Part shown: in pieces, positions 34,719 through 43,377 of the stretch
Layout: every line of letters starts with the position of its first letter
How positions within the stretch are numbered: the first letter of the stretch is position 1
Origin: Lysobacter sp. M2-1
GTDB lineage: Bacteria > Pseudomonadota > Gammaproteobacteria > Xanthomonadales > Xanthomonadaceae
Assembly: GCF_022662495.1 (NCBI RefSeq)
Contig: NZ_JAKPBU010000005.1
Location: 310,001 to 374,000, forward strand
Direction of reading: 5' to 3'
DNA: 64,000 bases
Notes under the pieces: generated by a model
What the model was told of the DNA's origin: nothing
Databases searched by the model: none
The model's input: the letters and a program-made list of their open reading frames with translations, nothing else
Program-made: the position numbers and the translations under genes

Positions 34719-37331
34719 ATGAAGCCGACAAATCCCCCGACGTCCGCACTTCCGACACGACCGATCGCACTGTTAGTAACGATCCTGCTCACCGCGGCGC
34801 CGATGCTGGGCGGCTGCGAACGGCAGCCCGCGACTACGCAGAATGAAGCGGCGGCGCCAAAAGCAGCGGTGGCAGGCGTCACCGATCCGGCACTGTGGCC
34901 CAAGGCGGCGAGCCGTGGCTTGAAGAATGCGGAAACCGAAGCGTTCGTCGAGCAGCTGCTGGCGAAGATGAGCCTGGAGGAAAAGGTCGGCCAGATGGTG
35001 CAGGGCGATACGTCCAGCGTGCGGCCGGAGGATCTGAGGAAGTACCCGCTCGGGTCGATCCTGGCTGGCGGCAGCTCGCCGCCGCTGGGAGCGCCCGACC
35101 GTTCGCCGGCAGGGCCGTGGGTGGAAACCGCACGCGCCTACCGCGCCGTCTCGCTCGAACAGCGCGAAGGCCACGTGCCGATCCCGGTGATGTTCGGCAT
35201 CGACGCGGTGCACGGCAACAACAACGTGATCGGCGCGGTGATCTTTCCGCACAACATCGGGCTGGGTGCCGCCAACGATCCCGGCCTGATCCAGCGCATC
35301 GGCGCGGCCACCGCCGCCGAAACCGCAGCCGCCGGATTCGACTGGGCGTTCGGACCCACGCTCGCCGTGCCGCAGAACGATGGCTGGGGCCGTGCCTACG
35401 AAGGCTATTCCGAGGATCCCGACCTGGTCCGTCGCTATGCCGGCCCGATGGTGCGCGGGCTGCAGGGCGAACCCGGCGCATCGCTGCCGCTGCAGCAGGG
35501 CCACGTCGCGTCTTCGCCCAAGCATTTCCTCGGCGATGGCGGCACGAAGGACGGCATGGACCAGGGCGACAACCTGTCCAGCGAGGCCGAACTGATCCGG
35601 ATCCACGCCGCCGGGTATCCGGCCGCGATCGAAGCCGGCGCGATGACCGTGATGGCGTCGTTCTCGAGCTGGCAGGGCGTGAAGATGCACGGCAACAAGA
35701 GCCTGCTGACCGATGTGCTCAAGGGGCGCATGGGCTTCGACGGTTTCGTTGTCGGCGACTGGAACGGGCATGGCCAGATTCCCGGCTGCAGCAACGAGAA
35801 CTGCGCGGCGACATTCAATGCCGGGCTGGACATGGCGATGGCGCCGGACAGCTGGAAGGGCGTGTACGAAAGCCTGCTGGCGCAGGCACGCTCGGGCGAG
35901 GTGCCGATGGCGCGCATCGACGATGCGGTGCGCAGGATCCTGCGGGTCAAGCATCGCCTTGGACTGTTCGATTCCGCGCGCCCGTGGGAAGGCAAGGCCG
36001 GGGTGATCGGTGCGCCGGAGCATCGCGCAGTAGCGCGGGAAGCAGTGCGTAAGTCGCTGGTGTTGCTGAAGAACAACGGCGGCGTGCTGCCGATCAAGCC
36101 ATCGGCGAAGGTGCTGGTGGCCGGCTCCGGTGCCGACGACATCGGCCAGCAGAGCGGTGGCTGGACGCTGTCCTGGCAAGGGACGGGCAACCAGCGCAGC
36201 GATTTCCCCAATGCGCAGACCATCTTCGAGGGCCTGCGCGAAGCGTTGGCCGCCGCCGGCGGACAGGCCGAGCTCGGCATCGACGGGACGTTCAAGCAGC
36301 GCCCCGACGTGGCCATCGTTGTCTATGGCGAAACCCCGTACGCGGAGATGGCCGGCGACCTGCAGACACTCGAATTCCAGCCCGGCGAAAAGCAGGACCT
36401 GGCCTTGCTGAGGAAGCTGAAGGCGCAGGGCATTCCGGTGGTGTCCGTCTTCCTGTCGGGGCGGCCGCTGTGGGTGAATCCCGAACTCAATGCGTCCGAT
36501 GCCTTCGTCGCCGCGTGGCTGCCGGGCACGGAAGGCGGCGGCATCGCCGACGTGCTCGTCGCCGGCGCCGACGGCAAGCCGCGGCACGACTTCCACGGCA
36601 GATTGTCGTTCTCCTGGCCACGCACTGCGGCGCAGCTTGAGTTGAACAAGGGCCAGCCTGACTACGAGCCCCTGTTCGCCCTGGGCCATGGTCTGGATTA
36701 CGGGTCCACCACCACGCTACCGGTTCTGCCCGAAGTATCCGGCGTCAATGCAGCGACCACCAACGCGGGCAACTACTACCGCCGCGGCCGCACACCACCG
36801 CCATGGCGGCTGGCACTGCGCGAGGACGGAAAGGCGACGGTCGTCGAAGGCAACCGCACGGCCTCCGCCAGCGGCGCGCTGTCGCTCGAGGCGGTCGATG
36901 CCAACGGCCTGCAGGAAGGCGGGCGCCGGCTGCGCTGGAACGGCAGCGGCGAGGCCGAAGCGGCGATCATCGGCAGCGCCGATGCCGGGCCGCTGGATCT
37001 GCAGCGCCAGGCCAATGCCGACATGGTGCTGCAGGTCCAATATCGCGTCGATGCGGCGCCCAAGGGTCCGGTCACCATGGCGATGGGCTGCGCTGGTGCG
37101 GACGATGCGCCCTGTCGCGGCACGGTCGACGTCACGGCGCTGCTGAAGGCCGCGCCGGTGGGACAGTGGCGCACCGCGAAGATCAGGCTGACCTGCTTCC
37201 GCAAGGCGGGGACCGACATGGCCCGCGTCGACGAACCCTTCGTGCTGGGCACGGCTGCGGCGCTGGATCTGTCGTTCGCGGAGGTACGCCTGGTCGCGGA
37301 TCCGACCGACGCGGTGTGCCCGGGGCAGTGA
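34719..37331 (+). CDS. Lipoprotein GH3 beta-glucosidase-type enzyme
   Basis: 870 residues from the ATG at 34719. Signal peptide with lipobox LGGC. GH3 N-terminal domain (MSLEEKVGQMVQGD, GIDAVHGNN, SPKHFLGDGGTKDGMDQGD) with the nucleophile Asp in FDGFVVGDWNG (about residue 344), then the second alpha/beta domain (VLLKNNGGVLPI, VVYGETPYAE), and a C-terminal extra domain of about 170 residues of beta type. Family members of this ExoP-like subgroup cleave beta-1,4-glucans. Here it would remove glucose from debranched xyloglucan oligosaccharides in the periplasm. Its stop overlaps the GTG start of the next gene. Confidence 0.88.
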   Translation: MKPTNPPTSALPTRPIALLVTILLTAAPMLGGCERQPATTQNEAAAPKAAVAGVTDPALWPKAASRGLKNAETEAFVEQLLAKMSLEEKVGQMVQGDTSSVRPEDLRKYPLGSILAGGSSPPLGAPDRSPAGPWVETARAYRAVSLEQREGHVPIPVMFGIDAVHGNNNVIGAVIFPHNIGLGAANDPGLIQRIGAATAAETAAAGFDWAFGPTLAVPQNDGWGRAYEGYSEDPDLVRRYAGPMVRGLQGEPGASLPLQQGHVASSPKHFLGDGGTKDGMDQGDNLSSEAELIRIHAAGYPAAIEAGAMTVMASFSSWQGVKMHGNKSLLTDVLKGRMGFDGFVVGDWNGHGQIPGCSNENCAATFNAGLDMAMAPDSWKGVYESLLAQARSGEVPMARIDDAVRRILRVKHRLGLFDSARPWEGKAGVIGAPEHRAVAREAVRKSLVLLKNNGGVLPIKPSAKVLVAGSGADDIGQQSGGWTLSWQGTGNQRSDFPNAQTIFEGLREALAAAGGQAELGIDGTFKQRPDVAIVVYGETPYAEMAGDLQTLEFQPGEKQDLALLRKLKAQGIPVVSVFLSGRPLWVNPELNASDAFVAAWLPGTEGGGIADVLVAGADGKPRHDFHGRLSFSWPRTAAQLELNKGQPDYEPLFALGHGLDYGSTTTLPVLPEVSGVNAATTNAGNYYRRGRTPPPWRLALREDGKATVVEGNRTASASGALSLEAVDANGLQEGGRRLRWNGSGEAEAAIIGSADAGPLDLQRQANADMVLQVQYRVDAAPKGPVTMAMGCAGADDAPCRGTVDVTALLKAAPVGQWRTAKIRLTCFRKAGTDMARVDEPFVLGTAAALDLSFAEVRLVADPTDAVCPGQ

Positions 37332-39553
37332 AGGGATTCCGGGCAACCGCACTTGCCATTCTGATCGCTATTGCAGGCGTCGCGACCCGGCTGCACGCCG
37401 CCGAACAGGCAACGCCGTATACCTGGAACCATGTTCCCATCGGCGGCGGGGGTTTCGTCAGCGGGCTGGTGTTCCATCCGCGCGAGCCGGGCCTGCTTTA
37501 TGCACGCACCGACATCGGCGGCGCCTACCGCTGGGATGCGGCGTCGCGGCGATGGGTCGCGCTGACCGATGGCCTCGGCCTTGAAGACGTCAACCTGATG
37601 GGCATCGACGGCCTCGCCGTCGATCCGTCCGATCCCGAGCGCGTGTACCTTGCCGCCGGCACCTATACCCACGAACGCGCCGGCAATGCCGCGATCCTGC
37701 GTTCCTCCGACCGCGGCCGCAGCTTCGAGCGCACCAATCTGCCGTTCAAGCTCGGCGGCAACGAAATGGGCCGGGGCAACGGCGAACGGCTCGCGGTCGA
37801 TCCCAAGGATGGCCGGGTGCTGTTGCTGGGTTCGCGCACCCACGGGCTGTGGCGCAGCGAAGATCGCGGCGTGCGTTGGCAGCGGGTGGATGGCTTTCCG
37901 GCGATCGCGACCTCGCCGTCGGCGAGTGCTTCGAACAACCGTCGCACCCAGGCCATCGGCATCGTCTTCGTCGTGTTCGATCCGCAAAGCGCGGCATCGG
38001 AACGCGTTGAAGCCGGCACTCCGAGCCAGCGCATCTACGCCGGCGTATCCACGCGCGAGATCAGTCTGTACGTCTCCGAGGATGCCGGCACGACCTGGTC
38101 GCCGGTGGCCGGCCAGCCGACCGGTTTGCGCCCGAACCACATGGTGCGCTCCAGCGACGGCAGCTACTACCTCAGCTACGGCGACGAGCCCGGCCCGGAC
38201 CGGATGCAGGACGGTGCGGTGTGGAAATACGAGCCCGCGCAGCAACGCTGGACCGAGATCACACCGGCGCCGCAGACGATCGACAGCGAGGGCGACGGCT
38301 TCGGCTGGGGCGCGGTCGCGGTGGATCCGCGCAACCCGCAGGCGCTGATCGCCAGCACATTCACCCGCTATGGCCCGCGCGACGAAATCTTCCGCAGCAT
38401 CGACGGCGGCAGGAGCTGGAAACCGCTGTTTGAACATTCCGATTTCGATCATGGCGCCTCGCCGTGGACGGCGCAGGCGACGCCGCACTGGATGGCCGAT
38501 GTCGAGATCGATCCGTTCGACAGCGATCGCGCGCTGTTCGTCACCGGCTACGGGGTCTGGGCATCGCGTAACCTCAGCGCATTCGAGCGTGGCGCTCGCG
38601 TGCAGTGGCGCTTCGAGAACGAAGGCCTGGAAGAAACCGTACCGCTGGCGTTGCTCAGCCCACCGCAGGGCGCGCCGCTGATCAGCGGCCTGGGCGATAT
38701 CGACGGCTTCGTGCACGACAGGCTAGACCGGACCACTGTGCAGTTCGCCAGGCCGCCGCGCTACAGCAACACCGAGAGCATGGCCAACGCCGGTCAGGCA
38801 CCGGAACTGATCGTGCGCAGCGGCCATTTTCACGACGATCCGGGCAACGTGGTGCATGCGGCGTATTCGCGCGACGGCGGCCGCAGCTGGCGTGAGCTGG
38901 CGGGCGAACCGCCGGAAGGCGAGGGCGCCGGACAGGTCGCCATCACCGCCGATGGCAAACGGGTGCTTTGGCAGCCGCGCAGAGCCGGACACTGGCTGAG
39001 CGACGATTTCGGCGCGCATTGGCGCCGTGTCCTTGGCCTGCCACCGACTGCCGTGGTCGAAGCCGATCGGGTCGACCCGGAGCGTTTGTACGGCTTCGAT
39101 CCAGCCGATGGCAGGCTCTACGTCAGCCGCAACGGCGGCTTGGAATTCGAATCGGCCGAACGCCCCGTCGGCGCGATCGGCGAGCGAGTCCGCGTACAGC
39201 TGCGTGCCGCACCCGGCCACAGCGGCCTGGTGTACATCGCTGCTTCATCGCGCGGACTGCTGCGGTTGGGCGCGAAAGGGCTGGAACGGCTGCCGGGCGT
39301 GGAGAACGCGCTGGCACTGGGCCTGGGCAAGCCGGAACAAGAAGACGGCACGCCGACGCTGTTCGTCTACGGCCAGCTCGACGGCAAGGTCGGGCTGTAC
39401 CGCTCCGGCGACGAGGGCCGCCACTGGACCCGCATCGACGACGATGCGCATCGCTACGGCGAGGTCCGCCTCGTCGTCGGCGATCCGCGTGTGTACGGTC
39501 GTGTGTACCTGGGAACGCATGGACGGGGGATCGTGTATGGCGATCCGCGTTGA
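37328..39553 (+). CDS. GH74 endo-xyloglucanase
   Basis: 741 residues from a GTG at 37328 (GTGA overlap). Signal peptide (ALAILIAIAGVATRLHA) then the paired seven-bladed propellers of GH74. The catalytic aspartates are visible: RTDIGGAYRWD (about D61) and GDIDGFVHD (about D456). Many Asp-box-like turns (SSDRGRSFERT, SEDAGTTW, SIDGGRSWKPL, SRDGGRSWREL) mark the blades. It cuts the beta-1,4-glucan backbone of xyloglucan, making this the initiating enzyme of the locus. It has no carbohydrate-binding module. Confidence 0.88.
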   Translation: MKGFRATALAILIAIAGVATRLHAAEQATPYTWNHVPIGGGGFVSGLVFHPREPGLLYARTDIGGAYRWDAASRRWVALTDGLGLEDVNLMGIDGLAVDPSDPERVYLAAGTYTHERAGNAAILRSSDRGRSFERTNLPFKLGGNEMGRGNGERLAVDPKDGRVLLLGSRTHGLWRSEDRGVRWQRVDGFPAIATSPSASASNNRRTQAIGIVFVVFDPQSAASERVEAGTPSQRIYAGVSTREISLYVSEDAGTTWSPVAGQPTGLRPNHMVRSSDGSYYLSYGDEPGPDRMQDGAVWKYEPAQQRWTEITPAPQTIDSEGDGFGWGAVAVDPRNPQALIASTFTRYGPRDEIFRSIDGGRSWKPLFEHSDFDHGASPWTAQATPHWMADVEIDPFDSDRALFVTGYGVWASRNLSAFERGARVQWRFENEGLEETVPLALLSPPQGAPLISGLGDIDGFVHDRLDRTTVQFARPPRYSNTESMANAGQAPELIVRSGHFHDDPGNVVHAAYSRDGGRSWRELAGEPPEGEGAGQVAITADGKRVLWQPRRAGHWLSDDFGAHWRRVLGLPPTAVVEADRVDPERLYGFDPADGRLYVSRNGGLEFESAERPVGAIGERVRVQLRAAPGHSGLVYIAASSRGLLRLGAKGLERLPGVENALALGLGKPEQEDGTPTLFVYGQLDGKVGLYRSGDEGRHWTRIDDDAHRYGEVRLVVGDPRVYGRVYLGTHGRGIVYGDPR

Positions 39554-41426
39554 CATGCGAATCGGCGCGTCACGCTGGCTGATGGCCGCGTTGCTGGCGG
39601 GCCTGCCGTTGCTGGCGGACGCGCAGGGCTACGCGCCACGTCCGCAGGCCAGTGCGAATGTAGCTCCGGCTTTGGATGACGCCGAAGCCGGATCCGTGCC
39701 TCTGGCTAACCTGCCGGCGCGCCAGCGGCGCAGCCTCAACGGCACCTGGCAGGCGCTGGTCGACCCGTACGCCGATGGCATCGGCCAGTGGAAGGCGGTG
39801 TGGAAGGACCGTACCGCCAGCGGCAACACCGAGTTCATCGAGTACGGCTTCGACGATGCCAACACGCTGCAGGTGCCGGGCGATTTCAACACCCAACGGC
39901 CCGAGCTGCTGTATCTGGAAGGTTCGGTCTGGTATCGCAAGACGTTCGACTACGAGCTCGCCGACGCGCGTCGCGCCGGGCGGCGCGTGTTCGTGCATTT
40001 CGGTGGCGCGAACTACCGCACCGATGTGTTCCTCAACGGAGAGAAACTCGGCAGCCACGAAGGCGGCTTCACGCCGTTCCAGTTCGAACTGACGGGGCGG
40101 GTGAAGCAGGGCGAGAACCGCCTGTTGGTGCACGTCAACAACGCACGCCGCAAGGACGGCATCCCGGCACTGGGCTTCGACTGGTTCAACTACGGCGGCC
40201 TGACCCGCGACGTGGATCTGGTGGAAACGCCGGCCACCTACATCCAGGACTACTTCATCCAGCTCGCGCCGGGCTCGCAGCGGCGCGTCGAGGGTTGGGT
40301 GAAACTGGCCGGCAGCGCGCCGCAACAATTCGTGCGCGTGCGCATTCCCGAGCTGGATGTCGACGAGCAGGTGCAGGCCGGTGCCGACGGTTACGCACCG
40401 GTGCGTTTCGAGGCGCCGTTCGCGCTGTGGTCGCCGGCGCAGCCCAGGCTCTACAGGGTGCAGGTCTCCACCCCGGACGATGCGCTGGAGGAGGACATCG
40501 GCTTCCGCAGCCTCGCCGTACGTGGCGACGAGATTCTGCTCAACGGCAAACCCCTGTTCCTGCGCGGGGTCAATGTCCACGAAGAAATCGACGGTCGCCG
40601 CGCGCATTCGCCGGAAGATGCGCGCCGCCTGCTGCAGCACGCCCGCGACCTTGGCGCCAACTTCGTGCGCCTGGCGCATTACCCGCACACCGAGCACCTG
40701 GTGCGCATGGCCGACCGCATGGGCCTGCTGCTGTGGCAGGAGATCCCGGTCTACCAGGGCATCGACTTCGCCGATGCCGGCATGCAGGCCCGGCTCGATG
40801 CGATGCTGAGCGAAATGATCGCCCGCGATCGCAACCGCGCGGGTGTCGCGTTCTGGGGCGTCGCCAACGAAACCAGCCCCGGTCCGGAGCGCAATGCCGC
40901 GCTGGCGGCACTGGCGCGACGCTCGCGCGAACTCGATCCGACGCGGCTGGTCGCGGCGGCGCTCTACGCGCCCGGAATCGATGGCGGCAAGGTAACCGTG
41001 AGCGACCCGCTGGTCGCCGCGCTGGACGTGGTCGGCATCAATGAATATTTCGGCTGGTACGTGCCGTGGCCGGCCGAGCCCGAACAGGTGACGTGGACGC
41101 CGTTCGGCAAGCCGTTGATCGTCAGCGAATTCGGCGCCGAGTCGCGCCATGGCCGCCACGGCGCCGACGACATCGCCAGCGCCTGGAACGAGGAGTTCCA
41201 GGCCGAGTTCTATCGCAAGCAGCTGCGCATGCTGGCGCGGATCCCGTTCCTGCGCGGCACCGCGCCCTGGGTGATGATGGATTTCCGCTCGCCGGTGCGC
41301 ATGCATCCGTTCCAGGCCGGCTACAACCGCAAGGGGCTGCTGTCCGAACGCGGCGAGCGCAAGCTGGCCTGGTCGGTGATACGGGACCACTACATCCGTG
41401 ACGACCACAGGGAGCTCGAACCTTGA
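39537..41426 (+). CDS. GH2 beta-galactosidase/glucuronidase-type enzyme
   Basis: 629 residues from the ATG at 39537, which has GGGGG seven bases upstream; ATG 39555 is an alternative without a ribosome site. The gene overlaps the GH74 gene by 17 bases. Signal peptide, then sugar-binding domain (LEGSVWYRKTFDYEL, HFGGANYRTDVFLNGEKLGSHEGGFTPF), an Ig-like domain and the TIM barrel with the acid/base Glu in GVANETSPG (about E445) and the nucleophile in VSEFGAES (about E531). GH2 enzymes may act on galactosides, glucuronides or mannosides. In xyloglucan loci of Bacteroides a GH2 removes the beta-galactosyl side chain, so that role is inferred. Confidence 0.87.
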   Translation: MAIRVDMRIGASRWLMAALLAGLPLLADAQGYAPRPQASANVAPALDDAEAGSVPLANLPARQRRSLNGTWQALVDPYADGIGQWKAVWKDRTASGNTEFIEYGFDDANTLQVPGDFNTQRPELLYLEGSVWYRKTFDYELADARRAGRRVFVHFGGANYRTDVFLNGEKLGSHEGGFTPFQFELTGRVKQGENRLLVHVNNARRKDGIPALGFDWFNYGGLTRDVDLVETPATYIQDYFIQLAPGSQRRVEGWVKLAGSAPQQFVRVRIPELDVDEQVQAGADGYAPVRFEAPFALWSPAQPRLYRVQVSTPDDALEEDIGFRSLAVRGDEILLNGKPLFLRGVNVHEEIDGRRAHSPEDARRLLQHARDLGANFVRLAHYPHTEHLVRMADRMGLLLWQEIPVYQGIDFADAGMQARLDAMLSEMIARDRNRAGVAFWGVANETSPGPERNAALAALARRSRELDPTRLVAAALYAPGIDGGKVTVSDPLVAALDVVGINEYFGWYVPWPAEPEQVTWTPFGKPLIVSEFGAESRHGRHGADDIASAWNEEFQAEFYRKQLRMLARIPFLRGTAPWVMMDFRSPVRMHPFQAGYNRKGLLSERGERKLAWSVIRDHYIRDDHRELEP

Positions 41427-43366
41427 AACGCCATTTCGCCCTGCTCGGGGTGCTGCTTGCGATCTCGCCGGCACACGCCGAGATCAACCTGCCGCTGCTG
41501 TTTACCGACGGCGCGGTGGTGCAACGCGACCGGCCGCTGCCGGTATGGGGTTGGGCGACACCGGGTGCCAGGATCGAAGTCGGGTTCGACGGTGCCCAGG
41601 CCACGACGGTGGCCGGAGGCGATGGCGCATGGCGCATCGAGCTGCCTGCACACGCGGCGGGCGGACCTTACGTGCTGACGGTTCGCGAGGGCAAAGACGA
41701 GGTCGTCACCGTGCGCGACGTACTGATCGGCGACGTATGGCTGGCGTCGGGTCAGTCGAACATGGAATGGCCGGTGGCGCAGGCACAGGGCGCCGAGCAG
41801 TTGATCGCGAGCGCGCACGACGCCGGCATCCGCCATTTCAAGGTACCCAAATCCTGGTCCGGCGAACCCGAGGCGCGCCTCGCCGGCGGCGAGTGGCGGA
41901 CCGCTTCGCCGCAGACCGTCGCCGAATTCTCTGCGGTCGCCTATTCCTTTGCGCGCGAGCTGCGCGCCCGCGACCGCGACGTGCCGATCGGCATCATCGA
42001 CAGCACCTGGGGCGGCAGCCGCATCGAGGCGTGGATGGATGCGGAATCGTTGGGCGTGGAGCCCGCGGCGATGGCGGCAAAGATGCATGAGGTACGCGCC
42101 GCCGAAGATCGCGCCCTGGCGGAGGCGCGTGCGCGCCTGGCACGCTGGCCGGCGAACCCGGACGATGCCTCGTGGAAGGATGTCGATCTGGACGACGGCG
42201 ACTGGGACACGATTCCCGTGCCAGGCCTGTGGGAGGCCGCGGGCTACAAGATGGATGGCGTGGCCTGGTACCGGACCAGCTTCGAGCTGAGCGCCGCGGA
42301 GGCGGCGAAAGGGGTCACGCTCGGCCTGGGGATGATCGACGATAGCGACGACACCTGGGTCAACGGGATTCGCGTCGGCGGGCTGAGCAATCGATGGGAT
42401 GCGCCACGCGAATACCGGGTCGGCCCCGAAGCGCTGCGCGCCGGGACCAACCACATCGCCGTGCGGGTGACCGACACCGGCGGCGGTGGTGGCATCCACG
42501 ACACCCACAGCGATTCCGACCGCCACGCCGAAAGCGATCTGCCCTACGTGCAACCGCTGGGCGGCTCGCGGCGCGCGCTGCCCGGGCAATGGAAGTTCCG
42601 TCCGGCGGCGGTCACCGTCGTCGTGGACGATGACAAGAACCAGATCGAGACCCTGTTGTTCAACCGCATGATCCACCCGCTGCAGCCCTATCCGCTGGGC
42701 GGATTCCTGTGGTACCAGGGCGAAGCCAACGCCAACACCGTTGCCGAGGCGCATCGCTATCGCGATCAGTTCGCATCCCTGATCCGCGGCTGGCGCGCCG
42801 ACTGGGCGCAGCCGGATCTGCCGTTCCTGTGGGTGCAGCTGGCCAGCTTCCGCTCAGGCGCGGACACCGCGAGCGAGAGCCCGTGGTCGGTTCTGCGCGA
42901 GTCGCAGTCGGCGACGCTCGGACTGCCGGGGACCGCCCAGGTCGTGACGATCGACATCGGCGATCCCGACGACATCCACCCGCGCAACAAGCAGGAAGTC
43001 GGCCGGCGCATGGCCTTGGCGGCGCGCCATGTCGCCTATGGCGAGTCGCTGGTGTATTCCGGGCCGGTGTATCGCGCCGTGCAATTCGACGGCCGCAACG
43101 CGCGCATCGCATTCGACACGCAGGGCAGCACGCTGGCAGTGCGCGGCGGCGGGCAGTCCGTGCAAGGCTTCGAGGTCGCCGGCGACGATCGCAGCTTCCA
43201 TCCGGCGCAGGCTACGATCGAAGGCGATGGCGTCGTGGTGAGTAGCGAGGCCGTCGCGCAGCCGAAGGCCGTACGCTATGCGTGGCGTGACAATCCGGAA
43301 GACGCGGATCTGGCCAATCGCGAAGGGCTGCCGGCTTCGCCGTTCCGGACGGACGACTGGCAGTGA
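41423..43366 (+). CDS. CE20-like xyloglucan acetylesterase (SGNH)
   Basis: 647 residues, ATG overlapping the GH2 stop. Signal peptide then an SGNH hydrolase commonly annotated as sialate O-acetylesterase: Ser in WLASGQSNMEWP (about S112), the GIIDSTWGGSRIEAW block, WYQGEANANT, and the DxxH pair in DDIHPRNKQE (about D517/H519). A beta-sandwich is inserted in the middle (about 250-375; GVAWYRTSFEL, DDTWVNGIRVGG). This split SGNH layout and its place in the locus match the CE20 xyloglucan acetylesterase described from Xanthomonas citri. Removing galactosyl O-acetyl groups would let the galactosidases act. Confidence 0.85.
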   Translation: MKRHFALLGVLLAISPAHAEINLPLLFTDGAVVQRDRPLPVWGWATPGARIEVGFDGAQATTVAGGDGAWRIELPAHAAGGPYVLTVREGKDEVVTVRDVLIGDVWLASGQSNMEWPVAQAQGAEQLIASAHDAGIRHFKVPKSWSGEPEARLAGGEWRTASPQTVAEFSAVAYSFARELRARDRDVPIGIIDSTWGGSRIEAWMDAESLGVEPAAMAAKMHEVRAAEDRALAEARARLARWPANPDDASWKDVDLDDGDWDTIPVPGLWEAAGYKMDGVAWYRTSFELSAAEAAKGVTLGLGMIDDSDDTWVNGIRVGGLSNRWDAPREYRVGPEALRAGTNHIAVRVTDTGGGGGIHDTHSDSDRHAESDLPYVQPLGGSRRALPGQWKFRPAAVTVVVDDDKNQIETLLFNRMIHPLQPYPLGGFLWYQGEANANTVAEAHRYRDQFASLIRGWRADWAQPDLPFLWVQLASFRSGADTASESPWSVLRESQSATLGLPGTAQVVTIDIGDPDDIHPRNKQEVGRRMALAARHVAYGESLVYSGPVYRAVQFDGRNARIAFDTQGSTLAVRGGGQSVQGFEVAGDDRSFHPAQATIEGDGVVVSSEAVAQPKAVRYAWRDNPEDADLANREGLPASPFRTDDWQ

Positions 43367-43377
43367 CCGGGAATTGC

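Noticed and set aside
32333-34903. Open frame of 856 codons antisense to the receptor
   Set aside because: Covered by the well-supported TonB-dependent receptor and the start of GH3; repetitive VG/VD composition typical of shadows.
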